A stretch of DNA of 64,000 nucleotides from Undaria pinnatifida (lineage: Eukaryota > Sar > Phaeophyceae > Laminariales > Alariaceae): positions 7,285,919-7,349,918 of the forward strand of contig JABAKD010000016.1 of assembly GCA_012845835.1 (NCBI GenBank), in the 5' to 3' direction. Within the stretch, counting starts at the first letter, position 1. Each line of letters starts with the position of its first letter. The notes below the pieces were generated by a model. It did not search any database. It had not been told where the DNA came from and was given only the letters and a program-made list of their open reading frames with translations. The translations under genes and the position numbers were made by a program. Below, piece by piece: positions 24,401 through 36,400 of the stretch.

Positions 24401-27400
24401 TAAGTTTTTTGTATATTATACCTGGTGCCTGATACTGCTGTTGTAGTTGTTCGTTAGTTATTGATAGGTAAACTGGTTGGTTATTTTTTAGTTAGGTTGT
24501 TTTGTGTGTTCCCTGTTTCGGTGATGTGGCGTGTGTTGCGATGTGCTGAACTGTGTTTTGTTGTTTTTGTGTTACGGAGTGCATCTGGTGGTGTGTAGTC
24601 CAGGACATTAGTTGGCTGCTTTTGCGCTGTTGCGCGGGGGCAACTTTTTATGTCGGTATTGTTGGTTTGCGCAACAGGCGCCGGAAGGCGTGTTTCGCTG
24701 GAGGCGCGAAAAAAAAGTGGGGCAACTTTCTTGTGTTTGCCGTAGGCGAAAAGAGTTAAAACGTACGTGGTCAAGTGGTTTTCCCGCGTACGATCACGTG
24801 TGTATGGCGGAAACAATGTTTCCAAGCGTCTAAAAGGCACAGGGTCAAGTGGTTCCCAGGCGTACATTCACGCATATATCGCAAAGTTTTGGCTACGACG
24901 ACCCGTACCCCTTGGCTCCTGTTGTGCTGCGCCCAACAGACGCCAGAGCCCTAGTTAATGCTGTATGCCCTGTGGTATAGCGTATTGTTTTGTAGTGTTT
25001 TTTAGTGTATTGTATAGTAGTGTGTTGTGCATTTAATGTAGAGTAGTGTGTTAAAATGTGTTGTGTTTACCCCCGCCTGCGACGGCACCCGCGGCGCGTG
25101 CGACATGCTCGACGGCGTTGTGTGCGCCATTTGTCAGTATCCGTCCCTGCTGTGGCCGATTTTTCCTCCGCCCGCCCTCCCCGAGCCCAAGCTCAAGCTT
25201 GTTCGGCTCGCTACATACCCCCCTCCGCCCTCGTTCGGCTGCATGGTGTTTTCCCTTTTCAGCGACCTTTGCCCGAATGAACTAATACTGCACATTGTAT
25301 GCGGCTCTCGCCCGAATGGGCTCGTATGTCTTGACTGAACTGATTCCGACCGGACTGATTTCATTCACGCTGCCTGGGTATCGGGAATCTCGATCGGACC
25401 CTGCGAGCAGGTTTCGGTCGCCTACACTCGCTTGGTCCCTGCGGAGTCTGGGCGCGAGCACGACGGAGAAGGGTGAGAACAAGTCACCGCGGTCAAGGGG
25501 GGGGGGGGGGGGGGGGGGGGCGTTGACGTCGGGGCCTGCTTTTGTCCGTTTTCGGCTCTCGAGGTGTTCGCTGGGTTCTGAGCGGTCTTATCTTGGCCCG
25601 TGTAATACTTGCTCTCGCTTTTTTTGGGATAACCTCTTGGACCTAGTGTGGAAGTAATTTTGCAGTGGCAAAAGTTTGTTTTTCTGCACGACAGCACCTA
25701 TTTGGAACTAGATTCGGAATGTTGGTGATGGCCCGAACGCTTTACCATTGCTCCTACTTTTTCGGTAACAAAAGACTGTGAAACAGAGTTGTAATATTCT
25801 TGTAGCAACCCCTTTCGCACTTGCGTTTGCTTTTTAGATACAACCTACTAGGAATTAACGGTGGGGATGTTTTTGTAGTGATAGTAGCCGGTATTGGTAT
25901 TACTGATAAAAGGGTTAGACTAAGTACACACGTGTACCTACTTTTCGGTACCAATCGAGCACGACGGAGAAGGGTGAGAACAAGTCACCGCGGTCAAGGG
26001 GGGGGGGGGGGGGGGGGGGGGGGCGTTGACGTCGGGGCCTGCTTTTGTCCGTTTTCGGCTCTCGAGGTGTTCGCTGGGTTCTGAGCGGTCTTATCTTGGC
26101 CCGTGTAATACTTGCTCTCGCTTTTTTTGGGATAACCTCTTGGACCTAGTGTGGAAGTAATTTTGCAGTGGCAAAAGTTTGTTTTTCTGCACGACAGCAC
26201 CTATTTGGAACTAGATTCGGAATGTTGGTGATGGCCCGAACGCTTTACCATTGCTCCTACTTTTTCGGTAACAAAAGACTGTGAAACAGAGTTGTAATAT
26301 TCTTGTAGCAACCCCTTTCTCACTTGCGTTTGCTTTTTAGATACAACCTACTAGGAATTAACGGTGGGGATGTTTTTGTAGTGATAGTAGCCGGTATTGG
26401 TATTACTGATAAAAGGGTTAGACTAAGTACACACGTGTACCTACTTTTCGGTACCAATCTACTTGGAGTTGGAACAGCAAGTACGTGTACACAAACACAA
26501 CGTACTGCATGGACACGAGCTTATATGGTTCGAAGTATTGCCCTAAGGCAGTAATGTTCGGTAGTCGATCGAGACAGATACCAGATGGTTCTCGCTGTTT
26601 GTTGTCCGTAGAGCCTGCTGTGAGCGCTTTTTCCCTCCTTTTTTTGTGAAACATGCCTCATATTCTATAGAAATTCACCGCGTTTCGTACGTTGTCGTGC
26701 TGTGTTTGCGGTGGCCGTAACTGCTTCTTCAGACAAAACTAAACCTGCCTTTTGTGCGTGCTGTGTTGTATGTGTGCCAGGAGCGAGCACGACGACGTAG
26801 ACGAGATGCGCGCGTTCATGTCCATGTTCATGGAGCTAGTGGGCATGTTCGGGAGCGATATCCCGAACGGATGCGGGCCAGGCTGCAAGGGGGGACATGG
26901 GCACGTCCCATCCGGTGAGTAAATAAAAGGAAAAATAAGCACGAATTAGACCGGAAAATAATTATCTGTCCGGGAGATGCCCGGTACGGGACGCTACAGG
27001 ACGAGACGGGGCGGGCCGGGACGACTGGAAAAATTAAAACTGTCCTAGAGATTACCGAGATGCGACGCTACTGGGCGATATTGGATGGGGCGGGACAGTA
27101 CGAAGCGGGGCGAGGCTGGATGTCTCCCGATCTACTGGCTATCATATGTTGGCCTTTTTGTTTTGTTCCTGGAGATTTTATTCACGGTGGGTGGGTGTAC
27201 CCCCCTGGATCGTCATGATGCCATTTTTTAATGTGCTGCCGAGGGTTTGTGGATGGGTGTATATTTTCTGCAAGGCTGTGTTTAACGCCTTGACAACTGG
27301 TAACCCTTTTTCGAGGACAATTTCACTTGAAATTAGTATATGAAAGGATTTTGGGGCTTTAACAGGGGTTAATAGGGTTCTTACTCCTGGGTGTCTAATT

Positions 27401-30400
27401 GAGCATGACTAGACCAGGGTTGGTACCGGGGTAACCCCCAGTATGCACCCTACCAAACGCTCCCTTGATCGTTTTTGTGTTAAAAATTGGGACACAGTGT
27501 CCAGTAGAGGACACCTCGACGCATGAACCGAGCCTTCATGTCATTGCTCGCGTTTTTTTTTCGATGTGACTTGCACATTGTGTGATGTGAGGGGGTGCAA
27601 ACCCGCACTGTTGTATTGCCAATCCTGCGAGGCGTTTATGGTCCTACGGTTTACGGCCATGCATGATGCGATGATTACCCCCCCCCCCCCCCCCTCCCCC
27701 CCCCCCCCCAACCCCCCAACACACGCTTTGGCTTATTAATCGTCCATTGTTTTGTCCGTTTTCATGTGCAGGCATACCATCAGATATGGCGGGCATGTCC
27801 AGCACTAGCGTGGCGGTAAGTATGATGTTCGGCGAAAGGCCTCAGGAGGAGGTAAGAGGCAAAATAGTTTTTTTCGTCGCTTTCGGTGTCGTGGAAAGAG
27901 CGCGGGTTACCGACGGTTGTGCCGTGTTGGGTGCATCAATTTGGCGCGGGGGGGGGAAGCTTGCAGGCGGCACGTACGTTCTATACCACTCTGTCCGGAA
28001 GTTTAAGCACGCTTTTGATAGCTGTGTTGGGTGATCTATTTTGGGGAGGGGGGACGTGGGGGGCTTGCAGGCGGCACGTGCGTTTTATACCACTCTGGTG
28101 TAAACACTCTTTTGATATTCATCACCTGGTCGACGAGCGCTGTGCCCCGCGGACATGGGATGCCTTGCTGTTCTACCGTGTAATATGAACATGATATGAT
28201 TTTCAAGGTTACCCGTCGGCATGAGGTTAACTTGATATCCCGGGGGCGTCTCAAGTCGAACAGGGGGAACACAGGCGTTCCGATGATATGTGCCGTTTTG
28301 AGCTACGGTACTGATTTTGCTGCTGCTGTATGCTTCGTATACGTGGTATGAGGTCCGGCAATGTGTGTTCGAGTGTTGCGTTGGACGTGTTAATGTTGTC
28401 GTGGTTCTATCAGGAACCAGCCACACGCACACACACCGTGACTAATGGCACAAAGGCGAGAGCTTGGAGTGCGGCTGCCGTTGTACCGCTGCCGTTGCAC
28501 TGTTGTATTGCTGCATCATGCTTTTGTGGCTGCTAGGCTGAGCGGCTGTTTTTGCCAAAACAAATCCACCGTTCTTCTTGATCGTTTTGTGTGCCTATGA
28601 CAGCCCACAACCCACGCACATGCACAGAAGCGCGCACGCATACACACAGAAGCACCGCCGGTGGCTGTCACAATGGAATGCTGCTGCTGCGGCGTAGCAG
28701 ACTGCAGAGAGGCTAAAACAATTAGACTTATATTGTACGGCGGACGGGAAAGCGGAGCGAATACAAGATTGCGAGAAGAGAACTGGCTATTTAAAAACAA
28801 CGTGGGATTTTTCATGCACCTGCTCGGCTTGAGCACGAGGCGGAACGCAACCCTTTGAAATAGCCAGCTCAGCGACGTGAATGCTCGGAGCACCGCCACG
28901 GAGCTCAGCCGGGATCGAGACATGCGTCGTAATGTACCGATGGGCGCCTTGCGAGAAAAAACCTCGACTGCCGTAGAGGATGAATCCAGAAAAAAGTGCA
29001 TATTTTACGTAAGGCATACCAGGTATAACATATGAGTATGATAGGAGCAACGATTCAACAACAGACTTTACATATTTTGCATATGCACTGCTCTGTTTTG
29101 TCGTGGAACTCCCGGGCAGGCTTGGAGTAGCGAGGAAGAGGAGGGCGATGGGCGGGAGGAGGACTACGACCACGACGAGGAGGAGTTTGACCTAGATGAA
29201 GGTAAGCGTGTCTCAATCCCCAAAAACCTACACATGTAAATACCTATTTTGCTATTTTTTTTGTGCACCTGGCGTCGTGGCTTTTGCCTCCTCTGCAACC
29301 CTCGCGGCGTACGTTGTGTTGAGCGTGGTGTGCTCTCGCTTGCGTGTTCGCTTGCGCTTGAGCGTGGCTCATCTGCTTTGCGACGACGACGGTGGCGGCG
29401 ACGGCGGTGGCGACGGTGGCGACGTGCGGTACGTTGTCAGTATCGGGTCGAAACACCCATTCGTAGCAACCGTGCGCGCGTCGCGCCCGATTTTTTCAGA
29501 GAGTGTACGTCATATTTCGATTCACGCTGGTGGCGATCGAGATGGAAGATATCCAAAGCTGTCAAACACGTTCATGTTCTCACCGTTGTCGCCTGCGTAC
29601 CTGCTTCACGTAACGCGTCGCGATACGTCGATATTTCGATAGACCCGGAAACTTCTGATATGGTGCTTGCGATATGACATGCACACGATACCCAGCACTA
29701 ACACACACCTGCATACAAACCGCCGTTGTCGCATGCCCCTGTTTCACGTTTCGCGTCCGTCTCGCAGTCCGTTGCGTCTTGATGTTGTGAAGCAGAGCCT
29801 ATCGCTCACGGGCTGGAGAAAGTTTCGTTGTTTCGATAGATATTTAGATAAGATACCGATTTTATAAAATTATTCTAATGACGTCAGCTGTGAGTTCGAC
29901 AGATTTAGGGTCGATACTCATTTTTGCAAGCTGCGTACTACGTCGATCGCCCGTTTTTAATAAGTTTCATGAGTCAGGACCGATTTGTTTCGTGTGATAC
30001 AATATCGCCACTAACGCAAACATAAATACACACCATTGTTTCATGCCCATGTTGCTAGTTTCGCGTCTCGATACATCGATAATCGATATTTCGACAGACA
30101 TCGGATATGTTTTAGCCTGATATTCCGATCGATATCGGATATTTCGATAGGCGTCGAATCTTTCGATGATATGATATCCAACACCAACACTACCGCACGC
30201 CATTGTCGCATGCCTGTTTCACGTTTCGCCTCCCAACACCCACGTTTTAAGATTGCGAAGCAGAGCCCGACGCCCGCAAACAGGACGCCCGCGGCTATTC
30301 GCGTCCGATAGGATGTATCGAAAATTCGACATATCGAAACACCGATTTTTTAGTAATTCCTTGGTTATCGAATTTTTCGATATCATATATCTAACACTTG

Positions 30401-33400
30401 ACGCACCCATGCCCCTGTTTGCACGTTTCGCGTCCCGATGCGCACGCCTTAAGATTGTGAAGCAGAGCCCGACGCTCACGGACAGGACACCCGCGGAGTC
30501 AGAGGGGGTGACGACGGCGAGGCGGGTGCGGGGTCTTCGTCGGCTTCGGCGGCCGCTGTTGCTGCCGCTGCCGCTGCGGAGGCGTTTAAAGCGGGGGCAG
30601 GGGCTGCTGAGGTAGCCGGTGGGGAGTGCTTGTGGGAGCCGATGGTCCGCCACTATTTCCATATGAATCTGAAGGTGGGTGGACCTTCTGTGGAGGGGAA
30701 CCGGAGGGGGGACGGGGGTCAAGGGAGTAGGGAGAGGGGTGTTTGTGTTTGCGTTGGAGGTGGTGGTGTTGGTGGTAGTGGTTTTGATGCTGGTGATATT
30801 GCGTTGGTGGTGGTGTTGGTATCAGTGACGTTAGTGTTGGTGTTGATGTTGGAGGTGGCGGTGATGATGGGGAGGAGGGGTTAGCGGTAGTGATGGTGTT
30901 TGTGTTTGTGTTGGTATTGGTGTCCTTGTTGTGGTTGTTTTCAGTGTTTTGCTGTTGCGGTTGTTGTCGTTATGATTGTTGTTGCTGTTTGACTTGCTAT
31001 GGAAAATCCTTCTATCGTTTCAATGTACGTTTTGGCTGTGCCCCGGCGGGCAGGAGGAGGTGGAGCAACAGCGGGCGGCAGGGCTTGGGAGCGCAAGCGT
31101 GGGCTCGAGCGAGGCGGCGGAGCTGGAAGAGGAGGTGATCAAACTTGACGAATACGTGAAAACATAACTGGTACTACGCTGTCCGGCAATGTACGAACCG
31201 TTCGGTGTTATATATTTACAAGTAAAGGGTCCTTAAATACGAAGTATTTTTGTGTCTCGTCGGGTTTTTGGTTCAGTGTGTTGTTGGTTAGTTTTGAATA
31301 TGTGTACGTGTTTTTTACATGGCAGTTGTTATTTGTTTCTTTTGTTCGAGTTTTACTTTTTTGTAAATGTTTTGTGTTTTCGCGTATCGTACGTGTATGC
31401 GAGTTTTTCCCGAGGTGGCCCTCCTCCGGTGCGAGCTCTGTCTGACGCTTGGAGCGATCGCGCCCGACGCTAGCAGGCCCTTCGCCAGGCGAGAGCTCTT
31501 AAGAGGCGGCAGGACAAGAAACGAAGACAGAAGGAAAAGAAACAGAGGGCATCGGCGGCGAAGATTCAGGAGGCAGCCGATCAAAGAGACAGTGCCCAGC
31601 AAGAGGACGAGGTACGGAGCACGGCACAACCTCTCACTCCATCGCACCAACGCACGCACGCACACGAGTGTCGGGACCCCAAAAGGCTACCCTCCATCTT
31701 GCGCATCGTTGTTGTGGACGTTGTCGCGGACGTTGGTTGTTGTATTGTTTGCCGTTTTTTCTATTTTCTGTAGGTTAGTCGCCCCCCCCCGTGGTTGTAG
31801 TCGTTGCTGTTATCGTTATGATTGCCGTCGGTGTTGTGAGTTTTCGAAAAAACTTGTCAGTTTTTCCGTAGTTTAACCGATTGCTGTTGTCGCTGTCTTT
31901 TGTAGATTAGCCGGTGGCCGTTGTCGTTGTCGTTGTCGTCAAGCGTTATGCGTGTCAGTTTGTTCTCCTTTTTTCTGTAACTTAACCCATTTCCAACTCC
32001 TAAAAATGATCCTAGTCGAATTCCAAGTGTTTTGTCCCCATGTCGGGAGTGCGGTGCTAAAAGGGTTCCCCCCCCCCCCCCCCTCCTGCGTTTGGCGTCG
32101 ATAACAGGGGAAGACGGAGGAGGAAACGCTGGCGTCGAAGCGGAAAGAGGTGGTGCGATTGCGGAGAAAGGCGGAGGAAGACCGGAGGGTGGGGCTGTTT
32201 GCCGCGTGCAGGGCGGGCTCTGTCGAGGAGGTGGGTAAGAGAGAGGGGGACGGAGGGAGGGAGGGGGAGGGAGAGGGAGGGGGGCGGAGGGAGGGAGGGA
32301 ATGAGAGGCACGGAAGCGTAGTGAGGGTCGATTTGTTTACACCGCTGGTGGTAACCCTGACCTCAACAAGACGTGCCCTCAACATGTGCTTGACACATTG
32401 CTCTTTTTTTTCGCCAAAATCATTGTTCAAGACAGTTGGAAGGCTTGTTCGTTGTTATCGATGGTCATGCAGGGTCATCGACCATATGGCGGGCGTTGTT
32501 GGGGTGATAGTTGTGGTGGTGGTGGTGGTGGTGGTGGAGGAGGTCGTGGTCGTCGAGGTCGTGGTGATTATGGTGGGTGGTATTGTTTTGGTTGTGGCTA
32601 TTTGTATCTCAGAATGATACGATCGATCGACGCTCCTACTGAAACGCCTTTCTCCTGATGCGAATCCCTTACTGCAGGTGCGAATGATGCTTGGGACGGG
32701 GCTGGTTCGGTACCAGGAGAGAGAGAGGGGGAACGGGCAGACGGGGGCGTCGCTGCTCCACGCGTGCGTTACGGGCTTCGCGCGGGGCCCGGAGAACTCT
32801 CCCCAGCTGAAGGAGGTGGCGATCGGCCGCCTCAGCATAGCGGCGGTGAGAACTCACTTGCCTGTCCTTCCTTTTTCCCCTCCCTGCACGCCTCCGTTTT
32901 TGGTGCAGTAGTGGTCCCTGTATAGTTCCGGTATGTGCCAGCCGGGATTACCGGCACTGTAGCGGCAACCGGCACTGTAGCGGCAATCGGCACTACTCCG
33001 CATACTGCCACTGCTGTTTGTTTCATCTGTGCCAAGCGATTTCACAGGCACTATAGCGGGCAATCGACACTACTCGATCGGCACTATATAGGGATCACTA
33101 CTCGTAATGTGGTTGGTTACTGCGCGCTCCGTGTCTTTGTGTTGGGGTTACTTCCAGTCTGGTTCATGATGGGCTTTGTTTTTTCGTTGCGTGGTTGTCT
33201 TCACACTATCCCTAACCCTTTGGTTCTACTTAACGGCATCCCGCACACCTATTGCGGCGAAACAGCGATCGGCTGACGATGCTCGTGGATGCTTGAGTGC
33301 TTGGGCGGACACGAGCGATTTGATCGTCATTTGTTTTTCCATCCCACGGTGTATCGATCCCCCCCCCCTCCTTCGCCCTTCATGCGACCCGCGGAACACC

Positions 33401-36400
33401 TCACGGCGATTCGCGCTTGGTACAAGCAATGTCTGCTAGGTTGGTGAAAACCCGACGTGCCCCGTCCCGACATAGCAGGGATGCGAGGATCTATGGTCAT
33501 ACGACTACGGCCATGCACAAACTGAGTACACCCCCCCCCCACCCTCCCTCCCTCGCCCTCGCCCCCTTCTCTTGCCCCCCGCTCACCTTCCTCGCGTCCG
33601 TCCGCCCGCCTATATATGTTTTTGAACGGACGCGAGCGAATTGAAAACCATTGTATGTTCTACCCGAAGGTGTATCCACCCCCTCCCCCCACCCGTCCCG
33701 CGCACCTCCTCTTCGCATTCGCCCGCCCGCCCGTCCACCCGTCCCCTTCCGGCCGTGTTGGAGCAGATGATCCTCGCTGGCGTTGATCCTGGCGTGGATG
33801 CCGGGGCGGTGGACTCGGCGGGGCTTACGGTCCTGCACAGGGTGGCGGAGGCGTTGGATATGCCGTACTTGGCGCTGTTGCTGGAGGAGAGAAAAAAATC
33901 GCAAGGTATACCTATCAATGTGCAAATTGTGCTGTAGAGGTGATGGTGGCGCGGTGAGGGCGGAGGAGGGGGTGGTGGTGATGGTGGTAGCGGCGGTGAT
34001 AGTATCCCCTGGGCGTTTCTTGGTGTGGGGGCGATCCAACCATAACCTAGGACTCTATTGGAAAGCTCGAAAAGCGAGCCAATGCGGTGCTGTCCGGATG
34101 AGAAGGGTGCCACCACTACCTTTACCACCACCACCTGCCGCCGCCGCCACCACCACCACCACCACCACCACCACCGCCACCACCTCCTCCCAAGCGCCCC
34201 ACCGCTTCACTCCTCCCCCCCCCTCCCCCCCACCCCACCTCTCCTGCGATCCTCATGAAACGACTCCCCAGCACCATTGCGTCCCCCCTCCCCTCCCCTC
34301 CCCTACCCTCCCCTCATCAACCCCCTCCCTCCCCCGCTTCGCCTTCGCCACATTCGCACCCCGACCAATCAGCGCGACGCGATCAAATCCTCCTTAACGA
34401 GCGGTGTCTCTTGAAAGGGTGGACACCCTTGCACTACGCAGCCGCGGAAGGTAGCCCAGTAGGGGTTTCCACCCTCATTGCAGCAGGCGCTAGCGTTAGC
34501 GTTCACGGAGCGGTCCTTCCCGGTACCGGCTCTAACGGAAGCAACGGCGGGATTAGTTCCGGTTCGGGAAATGGAGGCGGTGGAACCGGGGGTGAGGGGG
34601 ATGGCGCGGAGGCGGGTACAGCGCTGCAGCTGGCGCGGGCGTTGCTCTCTAAGGAAGGGGCGGGGCCGCGGAAGAAGGGGCTACAGGAGGTGGCGCGGCA
34701 GCTGAGCGCGGCAACGCAGGCCGTGGAGCGGGCGAAGGAGCAGCGGGAGCGCAGGGACCGAGAGGCTAAGGTGAGGTTATAATCGCGTATGGGTCTTCAG
34801 ACGGCAATGTTGTCGAAACCAGCTGATGCTTACTTCAGCTTCGGCCACCCGATGTGATTCGACCTGCTGGGGTAGGAGATGTGTCCAAACCGCAATGCCG
34901 GTGACTGTGCACCGTGACGGTACTCGCACTGCTGCAAAACGGTCTTCCTACGCTAAGACGCTCTCGATTCGATCTCGCTCGTCGCTTTTTTTGGCCGGTT
35001 TCTATGGGTCTCGAAAGGATTCATTTACCCTTACGTGTCACTACAAGCACGTGAAAACACACACTAATTTTGAGTAGTTTTCCCCCAAAAACGTGGGTGC
35101 GGTTTGTAAAGGGGTTGAGCTCCCGACGGACTAGGTGACAGTCGATTGCGGAAGCGTTTTGGGGAGGGGACAGGGGCGGGGGGAGGGAGGGAAGGGATGG
35201 GGAAGGAGGGGGGCGGGGGCGGGAGGGAGGGGAGAGGGGAACGGGTATAGGGAGAGGAAGGGGGGTAGGGACCCTCGCCACCGAACGGGGCAGACGGTGC
35301 CGCGGGAGTAGCCCTAACAGCTGACGTACGATGGTTAACATAGGAACTAGACATGCCAGGCGACAGCGTTGGCGGCGGCGGGTGGGGGCGGCGGGTAGAG
35401 GGGCTGCAGTACGGGCGCGTCAGCGGATCATCCAGGCCGATTGACGCCCGTGGGCGCTATATAACGCCTCCAGAGAACATGTCACACGAGTTTTTAAAAA
35501 GTACCCCGCGTGTGATGTGTTCGCCAAGCGATAACATGGCGTCTGTGCCAACCAGGGTTTTTGCTGGCCGTGTCTGCTATTTTTTGTCCTGGCGGTAATG
35601 GGGGTGGCGATGGTGGTGCTGGCGGCAGCGATGGCGGCGGTGGCGGCGGTGGTGGCGGCGGCGGCGGCGGTGGTAGCGGTGGTGGCGGCGAGGTGGTGGT
35701 GGGTTCTTCAAAGAAGCTGGCGAACTCCTTTTTTGTGTGTGTGTTTTATACCGTTCTGGCTCGTGAACCTTTCTGAACGCAAACGTGCGGGCCATGACGA
35801 CACGGTGGCTTACAATAACGAGCTGCTGCTGCTGCTGCTACTGCTGTTATTACTGCTGCTGCACCTTGATTGCTTATTGTTTTCTGCTGCTTGGGAAGGA
35901 GAGGTACTGGCTGACATATCTACCGCAGTATCTACCTCTGTGGCGCGCCCCCATGTCTTTGCTTATAACACGCGTCTGGAATCCTACTGCTGTGCAGTAC
36001 GCGTTCCCGAATTATAGAGAGGCACCGAATGGTCCAACGTCCCATCCTCCGATTGCTGTGAGCTGCGAAGAGTGTTGTTTTTGTAGAAGGGTAACACTAC
36101 TGCTACTACTGTTTGTGGTAAGACTACGCGGCAACCCTAAGCCCGGTTCTAACCCGTTTCCAAAACAAGCCAAAACTGGCTTGGTCTGAAACGCTGCTGC
36201 GCCGCTTTCGCATCGAAAGAGAATTTTCCGAACTGCGGACCTTGATTTGCCTTCCTGGCCATAAAAATGGAGTATAAAAATCCAGGAAGTGTGCCTCCGA
36301 GCACTTCGTTAGAAGTAGAGGCCAGCGTACATTTCCGACACAGGCCAGCGGACTGACGCCGAATTTCCGTACGCCCTCCGCCCCCACCTCCACGCGCGTG

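Larger units (their letters stand above)
21474..25472 (+). other. Exons 1-2: J domain (DnaJ-type)
   Basis: Exon 1 (21474-21617) encodes helices [23 protein letters not shown] is followed by LALRWHPDK, the loop with the obligatory HPD at residues 33-35. It ends in RFQE in phase 0. Helix III/IV is completed 3.8 kb downstream by exon 2 (25411-25472), which begins VSVAYTRLV. The join [12 protein letters not shown] matches the usual end of a J domain, which is the main reason for accepting exon 2. Exon 2 ends in phase 2 at a GTGAGA donor, and its last 19 nt are duplicated at 25956-25974. Intron 1 contains the inverted and tandem repeats listed separately. Confidence 0.85.
26781..31611 (+). other. 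Exons 3-8: Met/Phe-rich, acidic, Ala-rich and charged linker region
   Basis: Exon 3 encodes an acidic start ([12 protein letters not shown]), a hydrophobic stretch ([12 protein letters not shown]) and a Cys/Gly/His segment ([13 protein letters not shown]). Exon 4 is a short Ser/Met-rich piece. Exon 5 is strongly acidic, with runs of Glu and Asp. Exon 6 is Gly/Ser/Ala-rich and ends in an aromatic motif ([13 protein letters not shown]) that I do not recognise. Exons 7-8 form a charged coiled-coil candidate ([12 protein letters not shown], then a run of Arg/Lys/Gln). Phases run 2, 1, 0, 1, 0, 0, 0. Two in-phase donors exist for exon 7 (31135 and 31156); I chose the longer form because it keeps the heptad pattern. 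Confidence 0.7.
32108..34770 (+). other. Exons 9-12: ankyrin-type repeat block
   Basis: Exon 9 ends in [13 protein letters not shown], the first helix of an ankyrin-like unit that continues into exon 10 (VRMMLGTGL). Exon 10 carries [12 protein letters not shown], exon 11 [20 protein letters not shown], and exon 12 [12 protein letters not shown] followed by [12 protein letters not shown]. The xTxLHxAA signature is clear in exon 12 and degenerate in exons 10-11, so two to four units is a fair estimate. Exon 12 then runs into a Gly/Ser linker and a charged helix. The acceptors of exons 9, 11 and 12 are preceded by C-rich tracts. Confidence 0.75.

Noticed and set aside
28516-29001. 161-codon minus-strand ORF in intron 4
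   Set aside because: Overlaps an open + strand frame with equally plausible composition; no start context or splice sites. Probably a repeat in this genome, but I could not show a second copy here.
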